Assembly: GCA_016776925.1 (NCBI GenBank)
Contig: JADHSL010000013.1
Location: forward strand, 1 to 50,495
DNA: 50,495 bases
Direction of reading: 5' to 3'
Source of the DNA: Pirellulales bacterium
GTDB taxonomy: Bacteria; Planctomycetota; Planctomycetia; Pirellulales; UBA1268
Both the position numbers and the translations under genes were made by a program. The notes under the pieces were generated by a model. The model did no database searches. It saw nothing but the letters and a program-made list of their open reading frames with translations, and was not told where the DNA came from. How positions within the stretch are numbered: the stretch's first letter is position 1; each line of letters begins with the position of its first letter. Below, piece after piece: positions 9,295 through 18,583 of this stretch.

Positions 9295-9791
9295 TGGAAT
9301 ACGGTTTGCCTTTGGCCATTCATCCGCTTGCGACGTTCAACGCAGTGCTCAATGGAATTGCGGCGGTACTTCTTGTTGTGGGATGGGTCCTCATTGCACG
9401 TGGTAACTGGAAAGCTCATCGGGCGGTCATGATCGCTGCTTTTTCAGTTTCAACAATTTTTCTCATCTCATATCTGGCCTACCATTATCTCGTTGGTCAT
9501 GTTTCGTTTGGCGGGCAGGGGCTGATACGAGTGGTGTACCTCTGTATTTTGGCGTCTCATATCATTCTGGCAGTCACGGTTCCTGTGCTGGCAGTAGCCA
9601 TGTTTGTTCTTGCGTTTCGAGGCAGTTGGCATCGTCATCGGCAACTGGGAAAAATTACCTTGCCAATCTGGTTATATGTATCAGTGACCGGTGTCATCAT
9701 TTACTTCATGGTGTACATTCTCTTTCCGAGCCAAGAGAATCAAGCTGAAACTGTACTCAAGCAGCAATGCACATGTCGTTGTTTGGCTTAA
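9294..9791 (+). CDS. DUF420 membrane protein (CtaM/YozB-like)
   Basis: This 165-residue protein has four to five membrane helices and conserved His residues (IHPLATFNAVLN, HRAVM, AYHYLVGH, SHIILA, HRQLGK). That is the pattern of DUF420; the Bacillus and Staphylococcus members are oxidase maturation factors. The start codon overlaps the SCO stop. Its place at the end of the cox operon supports a role in oxidase assembly. The Cys-rich tail (CTCRC) is not something I recall as a family feature. Confidence 0.85.
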   Translation: MEYGLPLAIHPLATFNAVLNGIAAVLLVVGWVLIARGNWKAHRAVMIAAFSVSTIFLISYLAYHYLVGHVSFGGQGLIRVVYLCILASHIILAVTVPVLAVAMFVLAFRGSWHRHRQLGKITLPIWLYVSVTGVIIYFMVYILFPSQENQAETVLKQQCTCRCLA

Positions 9792-9839
9792 CCAATAAAC
9801 TATCCAAGAGGTTTTCTTTCAAAGATCAAAGGATTGGTT
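9790..9839 (+). repeat. Inverted repeat after the cox operon
   Basis: AACCAAT and ATTGGTT form a perfect 7-bp inverted repeat with a 36-base loop, beginning at the DUF420 stop. No T-run follows. The rest of the 262-base gap to 10054 shows no gene that I can support. Confidence 0.2.
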
Positions 9840-10053
9840 GATGATTTGTATTACCTGCCTCTAGACAACGACTTTGATGCATCTAAGTAGCCAGCTTGAT
9901 GTCCTGCAGCTGAAACACTTTATTTTATGATGAGACGACGTGAAGAGCCGCGTGGGAATTGATGAAAAGCTCACCGGAGTCTTTGTTTTAGCCGGCTCCG
10001 AGTAGAAAATGATCGTCCCTGTCTTGGTGCGATGAATCGTCTACAATTGAATT

Positions 10054-10398
10054 ATGAAAAGGTATCTGGTGTTTTGGCTATTCGTGTTGATTGGAATCAT
10101 TGCCGCAGGCGGTGATGCGTGGGGATGCCCAACCTGCAAAGACGGGCTGCAGGCAGCTGACAGTGAGGGGGCGAATATAGCTCGCGGATATTTCTATAGC
10201 ATTCTTTTGATGATTGCTATGCCGTTCACGCTTGCCGGATCATTTGGTCTTTATGTCTGGCGAGAGATGCGGCGGCAACAGCATGTCGAAGGCAGCGATG
10301 CCACCAACATCGTCGTCCCTGTGACCGGTGTACCACATGTTTCCGATGGTTCTCCGGGAAACTCGCATGAAAATCATGTGCCAAGTGTATCGACCTGA
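10054..10398 (+). CDS. Small membrane protein with CPTCK motif
   Basis: A 114-residue protein with a signal-like N-terminal helix followed at once by G-C-P-T-C-K. A second helix (about residues 49-71, ILLMIAMPFTLAGSFGLYVW) is followed by a basic cytoplasmic flank and a polar tail. The C-x2-C pair facing the periplasm could bind metal or act in redox chemistry, and the site next to oxidase assembly genes fits copper handling, but this is inference. I do not recognise a named family. Confidence 0.6.
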   Translation: MKRYLVFWLFVLIGIIAAGGDAWGCPTCKDGLQAADSEGANIARGYFYSILLMIAMPFTLAGSFGLYVWREMRRQQHVEGSDATNIVVPVTGVPHVSDGSPGNSHENHVPSVST

Positions 10399-11737
10399 GA
10401 ACTTGCGATTTCTCTACGCACGGATGCAGAGTACGATCGCACTCGTTTTTTTGTTCGCCATCACCGTAGGAACGGCCTTATCGGCCGTTCAGTCACCGGC
10501 GGAATATTTTTCGATATGGGGCCTTTCTCCAGCATACGTCCAGAAGCAATTTGGAGACGTTACCGAGCGAGATGAGTTCTCTCTTTCAAGTACCGAATTC
10601 CAGTTAGTAGTTCGGATATTGGACCGTTTTCAAGGGGCCCCAAATCAATGGCGCCAGGAATGGGCAGGCAGTTCTGTTGCATTCAAAAGCAGTCAAGCGA
10701 AGGAGTGCCAGGAGCAGTGTCGATCCGTTCGTATGCGTGGCCACATCACAGAGGTCATCAAGGTAGCAGGTCCAGAAAATGTGCCCTTGATCACGAATTC
10801 GAAAGATCTCTTCGCGGTGCAACTCCAGTTGGATAACGCAGAGAAGGTGTGGGTGGTAGTGCCTGACATTCCTGTCGGCCTACCGGTCGATACTAATCTT
10901 CATGAAAAAGGCGGGGCAACAGTGATCTTGCTTCACGTTCCGGACCTTGCATTCAACGCGGGGAATGAAAGGCCGATACTTGCAGTAGCTTCGAGACTGA
11001 ATTGGTGGCCGCAGACACCATTTGGAAGAATTGGTATGGACTATGGACTGTTTGCATCTGTTGATGACGGCACGCCCTTAAAAGCGTCCGAGGCAGATGC
11101 GTTCTACGCCAGCCTTTCGGCGAGCACACGACAGAATGAAATTCCTAACGGCCCACTAATTGATAACACGTCTCTCGTGTCATTGCTTGATCCTGCCAGC
11201 GACTGGTTGCGGCTGCATCGTGGTGATCAGATAGTACTTCATGGAACAGTTCGTCGTATTACAAAAGTTCTTGTGGAATCAGCCCGAGATCAGGACAGAC
11301 TCGGCAGTGATCACTATTGGGAGATTTTTGTATTTGTTGCGACTCCTTTACTCCAGATCGGTGATGGCTTTCAGGACACGTACCCAATTGTTTACTGCTG
11401 CACAGAACTGCCAGAGGGGTTGCCGATTGGTGAACAAGTGAATGAGCCAGTTGAAATTGCTGGCTTTATTTTTAAGCGATACCGATATGTCACTCGCCGC
11501 TCCGATCGCCAGAAGAATGGACCAGGTAACGGACGGCCTCAGGAGTCACCACTGCTCATCGGAAAGAGTCCGTCGTGGTTGCCAACAAAACAGCCATTAC
11601 AGTTGCCTGGCGGAATGACTTGGCTGCCCGTGCTCACTGCCCTCGCCCTGATTGGTTGGATTATGAAAGGGTTTTTTCAGAGTAGGCGTCGTTCTCGATT
11701 GACAGAGACGCTTCCTGATCAAATCCAACTTCCATAG
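10367..11737 (+). CDS. Uncharacterised exported protein with C-terminal membrane anchor
   Basis: About 456 residues. The N-terminus holds a hydrophobic segment (IALVFLFAITVGTALSA) and the C-terminus one helix (WLPVLTALALIGWIM) followed by a basic tail, so the bulk should lie outside the cytoplasm, anchored at its end. No family motif is recognised. The middle has repeated beta-rich text (QIVLHGTVRRITKV, PVEIAGFIFKRYRY) reminiscent of two OB- or SH3-like barrels. The start is uncertain: ATG 10367 overlaps the previous gene by 32 bases and leaves positive charges before the hydrophobic core, while ATG 10424 would avoid the overlap. Confidence 0.6.
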   Translation: MKIMCQVYRPENLRFLYARMQSTIALVFLFAITVGTALSAVQSPAEYFSIWGLSPAYVQKQFGDVTERDEFSLSSTEFQLVVRILDRFQGAPNQWRQEWAGSSVAFKSSQAKECQEQCRSVRMRGHITEVIKVAGPENVPLITNSKDLFAVQLQLDNAEKVWVVVPDIPVGLPVDTNLHEKGGATVILLHVPDLAFNAGNERPILAVASRLNWWPQTPFGRIGMDYGLFASVDDGTPLKASEADAFYASLSASTRQNEIPNGPLIDNTSLVSLLDPASDWLRLHRGDQIVLHGTVRRITKVLVESARDQDRLGSDHYWEIFVFVATPLLQIGDGFQDTYPIVYCCTELPEGLPIGEQVNEPVEIAGFIFKRYRYVTRRSDRQKNGPGNGRPQESPLLIGKSPSWLPTKQPLQLPGGMTWLPVLTALALIGWIMKGFFQSRRRSRLTETLPDQIQLP

Positions 11738-11960
11738 GACTTTTGAGTAGAAGAATCAGCTGCAGATCAGAGGATTTCTCGGTCGAATTGGCCAACGGTT
11801 GTTGATTCTGCGAGATTCGCAACACTACACACTCAGAAACGCTTTTGCGACAGGCTTTCAGTCGATTTTCTGAAGCAAAGTGTTTTCGAGGAGCCGGGTG
11901 CGCTTCCGTTATATGAGTCTGGGATATCCCCCAGCACGTGTGGTCAAGAAGAGGTCCTAG

Positions 11961-12926
<966 letters not shown>

Positions 12927-13134
12927 CCAAGAGGGTCGCCATTCCCCCCAGACCCCCTCTCTGACCGATTTCTTCCAGAGCACTTTGTTTTTACCGGGGT
13001 AGGCTGCCATTGCCCGAGGTCTGCGACTGCGTTAAAAACCCGAAGTATGTTGTCGCGAGCAAGATTGTTTGTGGCGACAGAAGCCCAGTCAACAAAACTG
13101 GTGCGTGTATTGAGGGTTTTGCAGAGGAGCCGGA

Positions 13135-13860
13135 ATGGTTTATCAAAGTAACCACTGGATGGAAGACCACAGTGGGGTTCATGATGTGTCATTGTGTGGG
13201 AATCGCCTAAGCAGTGATTACTGCGTCCAGCCTCAGGTTGAACAAGATCGTGTGTTTTTACCTCTCGGCTACGAGCCGGGGTATGACTACCCACTGCTTG
13301 TGTGGCTTCCGCAATCGAATGATGCTGCCTTCGACTTGGGGCGCACGATGATGCGGATGAGCCTACGGAACTATCTTGCTGTAGTGCCTGCTGTTCCGTC
13401 TGATTCCGAGAGTTGCTTTCAAGCAATCGACGCGATGGTTGATCGATACAGTGTCCACCCTCGTCGAGTTTATCTTGTTGGTATTGAATCAGGTGGGATA
13501 AATGCTTTTCGCCTAGCGTGTCAAAACCCAGAATCATTTGCTGGTGTTGTTTCGGTAAACGGTCAGTTTCCTGTCAATGAAGGATTGCTCGGTCAGTTTG
13601 AGTGTGTTCGCTCGTTGCCGATGATGCTGTGCTGTGACGAAAGAGCGAGCACAGCGAATTCATCGATGGCCCGTGACGTCGATACAACATTGCGACTTTT
13701 TCATGCTGCCGGTGGACTTTTATCACTTCGTGTGTACCGGGATAAAAGCAAAAGCAGACTTCCTCAGGTGCAATTGGAAGATATTGTGAGTGATATTGAT
13801 CGGTGGATTATGGATGAGGTTTGCCGTGTGCCAGATGATCAAGTAACCGCTTTTGTCTAG
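13135..13860 (+). CDS. Degenerate alpha/beta-hydrolase-fold protein
   Basis: A 241-residue protein resembling esterase/phospholipase-type alpha/beta hydrolases: FLPLGYEPGYDYPLLVWLP, then a helix, then YSVHPRRVYLVGIESGG. The active-site pieces are altered. The nucleophile elbow reads G116-I-E118-S-G120, with Glu where the Ser of G-x-S-x-G belongs. The His-Gly of the oxyanion loop is replaced by LPQSND (58-63). No obvious catalytic His stands near the C-terminus. It is therefore probably a non-catalytic binding protein. AGGAG lies six bases before the ATG. It is the first gene of a tight run leading into fliF, 31 bases before the next gene. Confidence 0.7.
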   Translation: MVYQSNHWMEDHSGVHDVSLCGNRLSSDYCVQPQVEQDRVFLPLGYEPGYDYPLLVWLPQSNDAAFDLGRTMMRMSLRNYLAVVPAVPSDSESCFQAIDAMVDRYSVHPRRVYLVGIESGGINAFRLACQNPESFAGVVSVNGQFPVNEGLLGQFECVRSLPMMLCCDERASTANSSMARDVDTTLRLFHAAGGLLSLRVYRDKSKSRLPQVQLEDIVSDIDRWIMDEVCRVPDDQVTAFV

Positions 13861-13891
13861 TTGGACATGCTCAAAGTAAGAAGGCTCTATA

Positions 13892-14395
13892 ATGAAGGAA
13901 ACAGTAACAGCACTGCAGTCTGGTGGCAGTTGGGGCGATGGGTCGTCCTTGAAAGGCATTGTAGGAGACGTTGTGAGCGATTTGCAGCGGCATCATGCTG
14001 ATACAGGAGTGCCTTTGCCTCATGTGGCAGTTGATGTTCCTCGTACCCATGGGTTCGAAGGCAATATTGCCGTTCTGAAAGAGTTGCTCAGTGTGTGGCT
14101 TCGTGATGCAGTGCGAGCTGCGGCGGGTAATGCTGCGATGGCACGAACTGCAGAAGTTCTGATTACAAGTGTCGATTATCCGGATTGCATCGAGATTGAA
14201 ATTGCCGACAGCGGTCCGTCGCTTTCGAAGCGACAGGGGCTTGTTGGAGGCGTTGCTGGTAGCGTGCACGTAGTTGCTCAGCAAAAGTTGCTTGATCAGG
14301 TTCGTGGGGATGTACGGTTTGATGACTGTGCCGAGGGTGGTGTGGCGGTGACGTTACGGGTCCCGAAGATGGTCTCGCAGCGAATGGCTGCTTAA
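13892..14395 (+). CDS. Stand-alone HATPase-like domain protein
   Basis: A 167-residue protein that aligns by eye with the ATP-binding domain of sensor kinases, without any dimerisation or His-box part. The segment LKELLSVWLRDAVRAA corresponds to the N box, but the Mg-binding Asn is Asp72. EIEIADSGPS (102-110) corresponds to the G1 box with the second Gly changed to Ser. A final Gly-rich strand (EGGVAVTLRVP) matches the G2 end. It may bind nucleotide weakly or not at all, like anti-sigma or CheA-derived folds. It sits between the degenerate hydrolase and fliF with short gaps, so it belongs to the export operon. Confidence 0.6.
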   Translation: MKETVTALQSGGSWGDGSSLKGIVGDVVSDLQRHHADTGVPLPHVAVDVPRTHGFEGNIAVLKELLSVWLRDAVRAAAGNAAMARTAEVLITSVDYPDCIEIEIADSGPSLSKRQGLVGGVAGSVHVVAQQKLLDQVRGDVRFDDCAEGGVAVTLRVPKMVSQRMAA

Positions 14396-14426
14396 TTTTT
14401 CGCCTTCCTGAAATGGAGATTTCTGC

Positions 14427-15878
14427 ATGGACGCAGCAATCGAAGCTGGTTCAAGACGTCAGTCTGGTATACGACCGATTCAAGTAATGGGCCTGTTTTT
14501 TTTGCTGCTTGCTGCAGCAGCTTGCGGTCTGTTTATTGAGTTCCCTGAGAAGGAAGTGGCTGGCGACGTTGAATTACTCGCCGGGGCGGTTCTGGGTCCA
14601 GCTGATCTGGCAAAGATTGAAGCCGTCTTTGATCGGTCCGGTCTTGGTTCGTATCGCGTAGTGGATGGTCGCCTCTATGTGGATGGCGGTCGACAGAGTG
14701 GCTATCTGAGAGCACTTGTTGATGCAGGTGCATTACCTCCGGAATTTGGTGGAAGTCTACGACGCGCCGTTGAAAGTGACAGCCCGTGGCGAAGCAAGGA
14801 AACTCAGGCGGAGTTGGTGCGAGTTGCTACCCAAGAAGAGTTGTCACTGGTGATTCGGACAATGCCAGGAATTGAGCAGGCTGCAGTGCTTTATTCTGGA
14901 ACGAATTCAGAAAGCCTGTTTCGCGATGCAAAGACAGATGCGCACACGGCGAGTGTCAGTGTCCGTACAGTGCCCGGTGAAGAATTGGATCGACATCGAG
15001 TTCAGGCGATTCGTGTGCTCGTTGCCTCTTCGATTGCGGGCCTTCGTGTTGAGCAGGTGGCACTTACCAATTTACGGAGCGGGCAAGTGTTTGATGGTCC
15101 CCTTATGTCGGATGCCGAATTTGTTTCCGCAGACCCAGATCGAGCCCGAGCTGTCGCGTATGAGCAGCACGTCACTGCAAAGATACGGCAAGCGTTGGCT
15201 TTCATTCCTGGCGTTTTTGTTGAGGTGAACGCGTCTGCCATTGAACAGGTGGCTGATGATGTTCAGGACAAAGAAAAAACAAAAGGGGGTGCAAGGGCTG
15301 CAGCAAACGTCCCTGGAATTGTTGGCGTTGGATTGGGAAGTGCAAAACGCAAGCAGAGTGTGGGGCAGGTTGTCCATGTTTCCGTGGCGATTCCTGAAAC
15401 GTACCTTGACCGTTTACGTGAAGAGATTTACGCAGACGTCACAGATCAAGCGGGTTCTGAAATTGAGAGACTACGGGTGCTTGTTGCAGGATTGGTTCCT
15501 GCAACTGAACCTTGGGGTCGTACTGTAGTCACGATTACTCGGTATCCAGGTCACGGTGCGGCTCGTAGTGCTCATGGTAATCAGGAGCCCCCAGATCAAG
15601 TCAGTCGTAATGAAGTTTTGTCCATACCGTCACCGGCATACTCCTTGTCGACTTTTTTTCCGATTGGACAGAAATTTTCAATTCAATCCGCAGTGACAGG
15701 GAAACGAGTTGCGTTGTACGGGTGTATGGCACTGGGTCTTTCTGTAGTGCTTATGTGGTGGCCGTTGTGGCGAAAGCAGGGGCAACGGTCAGACGCACTT
15801 CCTGATGATGACCGTGGTCTGATTGATTGGGCAACGCTCAGGCGGTCATATCAGTATGAAAAGCAGAATGAGGCATAG
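14427..15878 (+). CDS. fliF: FliF-type MS-ring protein
   Basis: Forms the inner-membrane ring that houses the flagellar type III export gate. The 483-residue protein has a first helix at about residues 19-40. Ring-building modules follow: RBM1 around 45-130, RBM2 around 150-215 (ASVSVRTVPG...AIRVLVASSIAGL), and RBM3-like parts around 240-265 and 340-375. A second helix lies near residues 430-450. The tail after it is only about 35 residues, short for the FliG-binding region, and the whole protein is shorter than the usual 520-570. A TGGAG SD precedes the ATG; the stop overlaps fliO by one base. Confidence 0.88.
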   Translation: MDAAIEAGSRRQSGIRPIQVMGLFFLLLAAAACGLFIEFPEKEVAGDVELLAGAVLGPADLAKIEAVFDRSGLGSYRVVDGRLYVDGGRQSGYLRALVDAGALPPEFGGSLRRAVESDSPWRSKETQAELVRVATQEELSLVIRTMPGIEQAAVLYSGTNSESLFRDAKTDAHTASVSVRTVPGEELDRHRVQAIRVLVASSIAGLRVEQVALTNLRSGQVFDGPLMSDAEFVSADPDRARAVAYEQHVTAKIRQALAFIPGVFVEVNASAIEQVADDVQDKEKTKGGARAAANVPGIVGVGLGSAKRKQSVGQVVHVSVAIPETYLDRLREEIYADVTDQAGSEIERLRVLVAGLVPATEPWGRTVVTITRYPGHGAARSAHGNQEPPDQVSRNEVLSIPSPAYSLSTFFPIGQKFSIQSAVTGKRVALYGCMALGLSVVLMWWPLWRKQGQRSDALPDDDRGLIDWATLRRSYQYEKQNEA

Positions 15879-16498
15879 TGAGCCCTATGAAAAATTTTTC
15901 TTGTTGCGAAAAGTGGCTAGGCCAGATTTTTTTTATGGTGGCAATGTCCATCTCTTCTCCTGCTGCGCTCCCTGCAGATGATTTATCCGACACTCCCTCG
16001 ACAATTGGTTTGCCGAGCATTCCACTTTCTCTAGAAGGAAGCTCACTAGGCCAGCCCTCGGAGCAAGCAGGGGAGCTCGCTTGGAGCAGTGAGACGGCAT
16101 TTGACTGGAAGGCGTGGGCCGTGGTGGCTGGTGCTGGAATTGTGTTGGTCTGCATTCGACTCTTCAGTCGACGGACAGTCTTCAAAATACCCAACGATGT
16201 GTTTGAGTTGCTCGGTGAAGCAACGCTGGGTGGGGGGCAATCAGTTAGGGTTGTTCGTTTTGGCCCAAAGACGCTCTTGGTGAGTGTTGGGAGCGGTGGT
16301 CCGAAGACACTCTCGGAACTTGATGATCCTCTTGCTACAGAATGGATTGCTGCTGCCTGTCGTGGAGAACAGACCCTTCGGTCTTTGGCTACTCCTTCAG
16401 CGGCTAGCGATGGTTCTAGTGACGCCGATGTTCTTCAGTCAGATCAGAAGGAAGACGGAAGTGGTTATGTTCGTTCGCATCAGTCAGAGGTGGCGTAA
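15878..16498 (+). CDS. fliO: FliO-type flagellar export assembly protein
   Basis: FliO helps assemble the FliP ring of the export gate. This 206-residue protein has a signal-like N-terminus, a polar periplasmic stretch, one helix (WAVVAGAGIVLVCIRLF, about 78-95) and a small cytoplasmic beta domain (LLGEATLGGGQSVRVVRFG...LLVSVG) that is typical of FliO. The polar tail is Ser/Asp-rich. GTG 15878 overlaps the fliF stop and has GAGG five bases ahead; an ATG nine bases later is possible. The position directly before fliP supports the call, since FliO sequences are poorly conserved. Confidence 0.82.
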   Translation: MSPMKNFSCCEKWLGQIFFMVAMSISSPAALPADDLSDTPSTIGLPSIPLSLEGSSLGQPSEQAGELAWSSETAFDWKAWAVVAGAGIVLVCIRLFSRRTVFKIPNDVFELLGEATLGGGQSVRVVRFGPKTLLVSVGSGGPKTLSELDDPLATEWIAAACRGEQTLRSLATPSAASDGSSDADVLQSDQKEDGSGYVRSHQSEVA

Positions 16499-17373
16499 TG
16501 ACTGCCTCCAGTTCGGTATGGAAAAAAAATATCCTCGCAATAGTGCTGGCTCTGAGTGCATCAGTCGCCTGTTCTCAAGAAATTCAGCCAGCTGCTGATG
16601 AATCGCAGTTGGAAGTAGAGGGCGGTAGTCTTGATGCTGGAGACGCGACCAAAAGTGTTTCGCCATCGAACGAGGATCAGGTGCCGACTGACATTGCCAG
16701 TTTTTTTGATCGTCGTTGGGCTGATCGACTCCTGCCGGCAGCGCTAACGTTCGGGGTGATGAGTCTGGCGCCAGCGCTGTTACTCATGACAACATGCTTT
16801 GTTCGAATGTCGGTCGTCTTATCACTCACAAGACAGGCGATCGGTACTGTGAACCTCCCTTCAACTCAAATTATTACATCGCTGGCATTGTTTCTGTCAG
16901 CACTTGTAATGTGGCCAATTTGGACCACCGCCTACGAGGCGGGCCTAGAGCCTTATCAGGCAGGAGAAATTACACTTCAGGAAGCATTTGAGCGTGGAAG
17001 CCTGCCAGTTCGTCGCTGGATGGCGTACCAGATAGAGGAGGCGGATAATCGTGACACCGTTGCGTTGTTTCTTCAGCGACATCCGGGTGGTGTGAGTCAG
17101 GTAGATAGTTATGACCAAATACCTACTGAGGTGCTCCTGCCAGCTTTTCTTGTAAGCGAACTAGAGGTCGCATTCATGATTGGCTTTCGTATCTTACTGC
17201 CGTTTCTTGTTCTTGATTGCGTTGTTGCAACGCTGGTGGTCTCGACGGGTCTTGTCATGTTGCCTCCTACAATCGTCTCTCTTCCGTTGAAGCTACTTGT
17301 GTTTGTCATGGCGGATGGCTGGTCTCTTGTTGTTCGGGGGCTGCTCGATGGGGTTCGCCTGAATACGTCGTAG
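16498..17373 (+). CDS. fliP: Flagellar export gate protein FliP
   Basis: Core of the FliPQR export gate in the inner membrane. It has 291 residues: a signal peptide, a periplasmic linker, then four helices with the hallmark text LLMTTCFVRMSVVLSLTRQAIG and VAFMIGFRILLPFLVLDCVVA, ending MLPPTIVSLPLKLLVFVMADGW. These match FliP well. The start overlaps the fliO stop (TAATG) with AGAGG seven bases ahead. Confidence 0.95.
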   Translation: MTASSSVWKKNILAIVLALSASVACSQEIQPAADESQLEVEGGSLDAGDATKSVSPSNEDQVPTDIASFFDRRWADRLLPAALTFGVMSLAPALLLMTTCFVRMSVVLSLTRQAIGTVNLPSTQIITSLALFLSALVMWPIWTTAYEAGLEPYQAGEITLQEAFERGSLPVRRWMAYQIEEADNRDTVALFLQRHPGGVSQVDSYDQIPTEVLLPAFLVSELEVAFMIGFRILLPFLVLDCVVATLVVSTGLVMLPPTIVSLPLKLLVFVMADGWSLVVRGLLDGVRLNTS

Positions 17374-17431
17374 TCTTCACGCATCTATTGTTTTCGTCAC
17401 TCAGGTATGGCAGTTTTCAGGAAGTGTTAGC

Positions 17432-17686
17432 ATGGCAAGTTTTGATCTTGTTCCACTCGTTCGTTCTTCACTTATCGAAGGCGGTTTGCTGCTGGCTCCA
17501 GCGCTCTTGGCTGGCTTGTCGGTGGCTTTTGTGGTTGGTGTTCTGCAGTCCGCTACCGGCATTCAGGAGCCACTCATTGGCATGGTTCCACGATTAGTGG
17601 TCATGGTGGCCGTTATCTTCATAACTGGCGGCTGGATGATTGAACGATTTGTGAGTCTTTTTCAGGCTAGTGTTCTTTCGCCCTAG
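17432..17686 (+). CDS. fliQ: Flagellar export gate protein FliQ
   Basis: An 84-residue, two-helix protein of the export gate. The paired helices (LLLAPALLAGLSVAFVVGVLQSATGIQEP and LVVMVAVIFITGGWMIERF) with the Q-x-x-T-x-I-Q-E connection are diagnostic. AGGAAG precedes the ATG. It sits between fliP and fliR as in most bacteria. Confidence 0.94.
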   Translation: MASFDLVPLVRSSLIEGGLLLAPALLAGLSVAFVVGVLQSATGIQEPLIGMVPRLVVMVAVIFITGGWMIERFVSLFQASVLSP

Positions 17687-17703
17687 CGGAGTCTCGGTTT
17701 CTC

Positions 17704-18579
17704 ATGACATTGCCGTGTATTTTGCTGGTCACCGAAACGGTGGCCGCCTCGAGGCTCTTCGATTTGTTTTCAGAGTCAGCATTGTTTGTCTCTACTGGAG
17801 TGCTAACTCGCATTGCCGGTGTTCTGCTTGGTGGTGGTATGCGACTCTTTCCGGGCGGGACTTTTCATCTTCGGCTTGCATTTCTTTTTGTTCTCAGTCT
17901 TGCCGCTGCTCCAGTAGCAATCTCAGTGGCACAGGTGCAGGATGCTACTGAACAATCATTTCTGCCAATGATTTTTTCAGAACTCCTCGTTGGTGGTTGT
18001 CTTGGTCTATCGATTAGCTTTTTGGTTACAGTTTTTGAGTCTGTGGGCAGTGTGTTTGCAAATGTCGCAGGATTGAACTGGGCAGATGTTTTTACGCCGG
18101 GGGGGAGTGGAGGCCCCGGTGTCGCCCGTCTTTGTGGGTGGGTAGGCCTTGCGTCATTTGTCGCAGCAGGCGGTCAACAGTTAGTAGTTGCCGGCCTAAT
18201 AGATAGTTTTTTACAGATGCCTGTAGGTGCACTTGCCGGGACAAATGATTTGCTTGGAATACCAGTCGTAATGAGGTTGATCGAGCTACCGTCTCTTTGT
18301 CTTCAGTTGACGCTCATGATTTCTGCTCCTATTCTTGTGGCCGTAATAACAGCACATCTGACGGCAACGATCTGTATGCGTTCTATAGCTGTCACGCCTG
18401 GTCCAGGGGTGCTACAGGGTGTCGCAGCGGCCGTGATGCTTGGCGGACTTATTGTCGGAAGCCAGCAGTGGGCTGGTCATGCGGGGGGAATTCTCCGCAC
18501 TCCGTTCGAAGCTAGTTTTGGAACAGCAGATTCGGTATACCCCGCAGCTAGTCAAGCCGCTGTCGAGACGGGAGGTTAA
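17704..18579 (+). CDS. fliR: Flagellar export gate protein FliR
   Basis: A 291-residue membrane protein with about seven helices that completes the FliPQR gate. Typical regions are the R-I-A-G at helix one, the FSELLVGGCLGLSISFLVTVFESVG stretch and a long C-terminal hydrophobic section. It starts 17 bases after fliQ and ends with GGGAGG inside its last codons, which serves as SD for flhB five bases on. Confidence 0.93.
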   Translation: MTLPCILLVTETVAASRLFDLFSESALFVSTGVLTRIAGVLLGGGMRLFPGGTFHLRLAFLFVLSLAAAPVAISVAQVQDATEQSFLPMIFSELLVGGCLGLSISFLVTVFESVGSVFANVAGLNWADVFTPGGSGGPGVARLCGWVGLASFVAAGGQQLVVAGLIDSFLQMPVGALAGTNDLLGIPVVMRLIELPSLCLQLTLMISAPILVAVITAHLTATICMRSIAVTPGPGVLQGVAAAVMLGGLIVGSQQWAGHAGGILRTPFEASFGTADSVYPAASQAAVETGG

Positions 18580-18583
18580 ATCA

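Noticed and set aside
12934-12960. Inverted repeat after mdh (AGAGGG/CCCTCT)
   Set aside because: Only six pairs with a long loop and no T-run; not convincing as a terminator.
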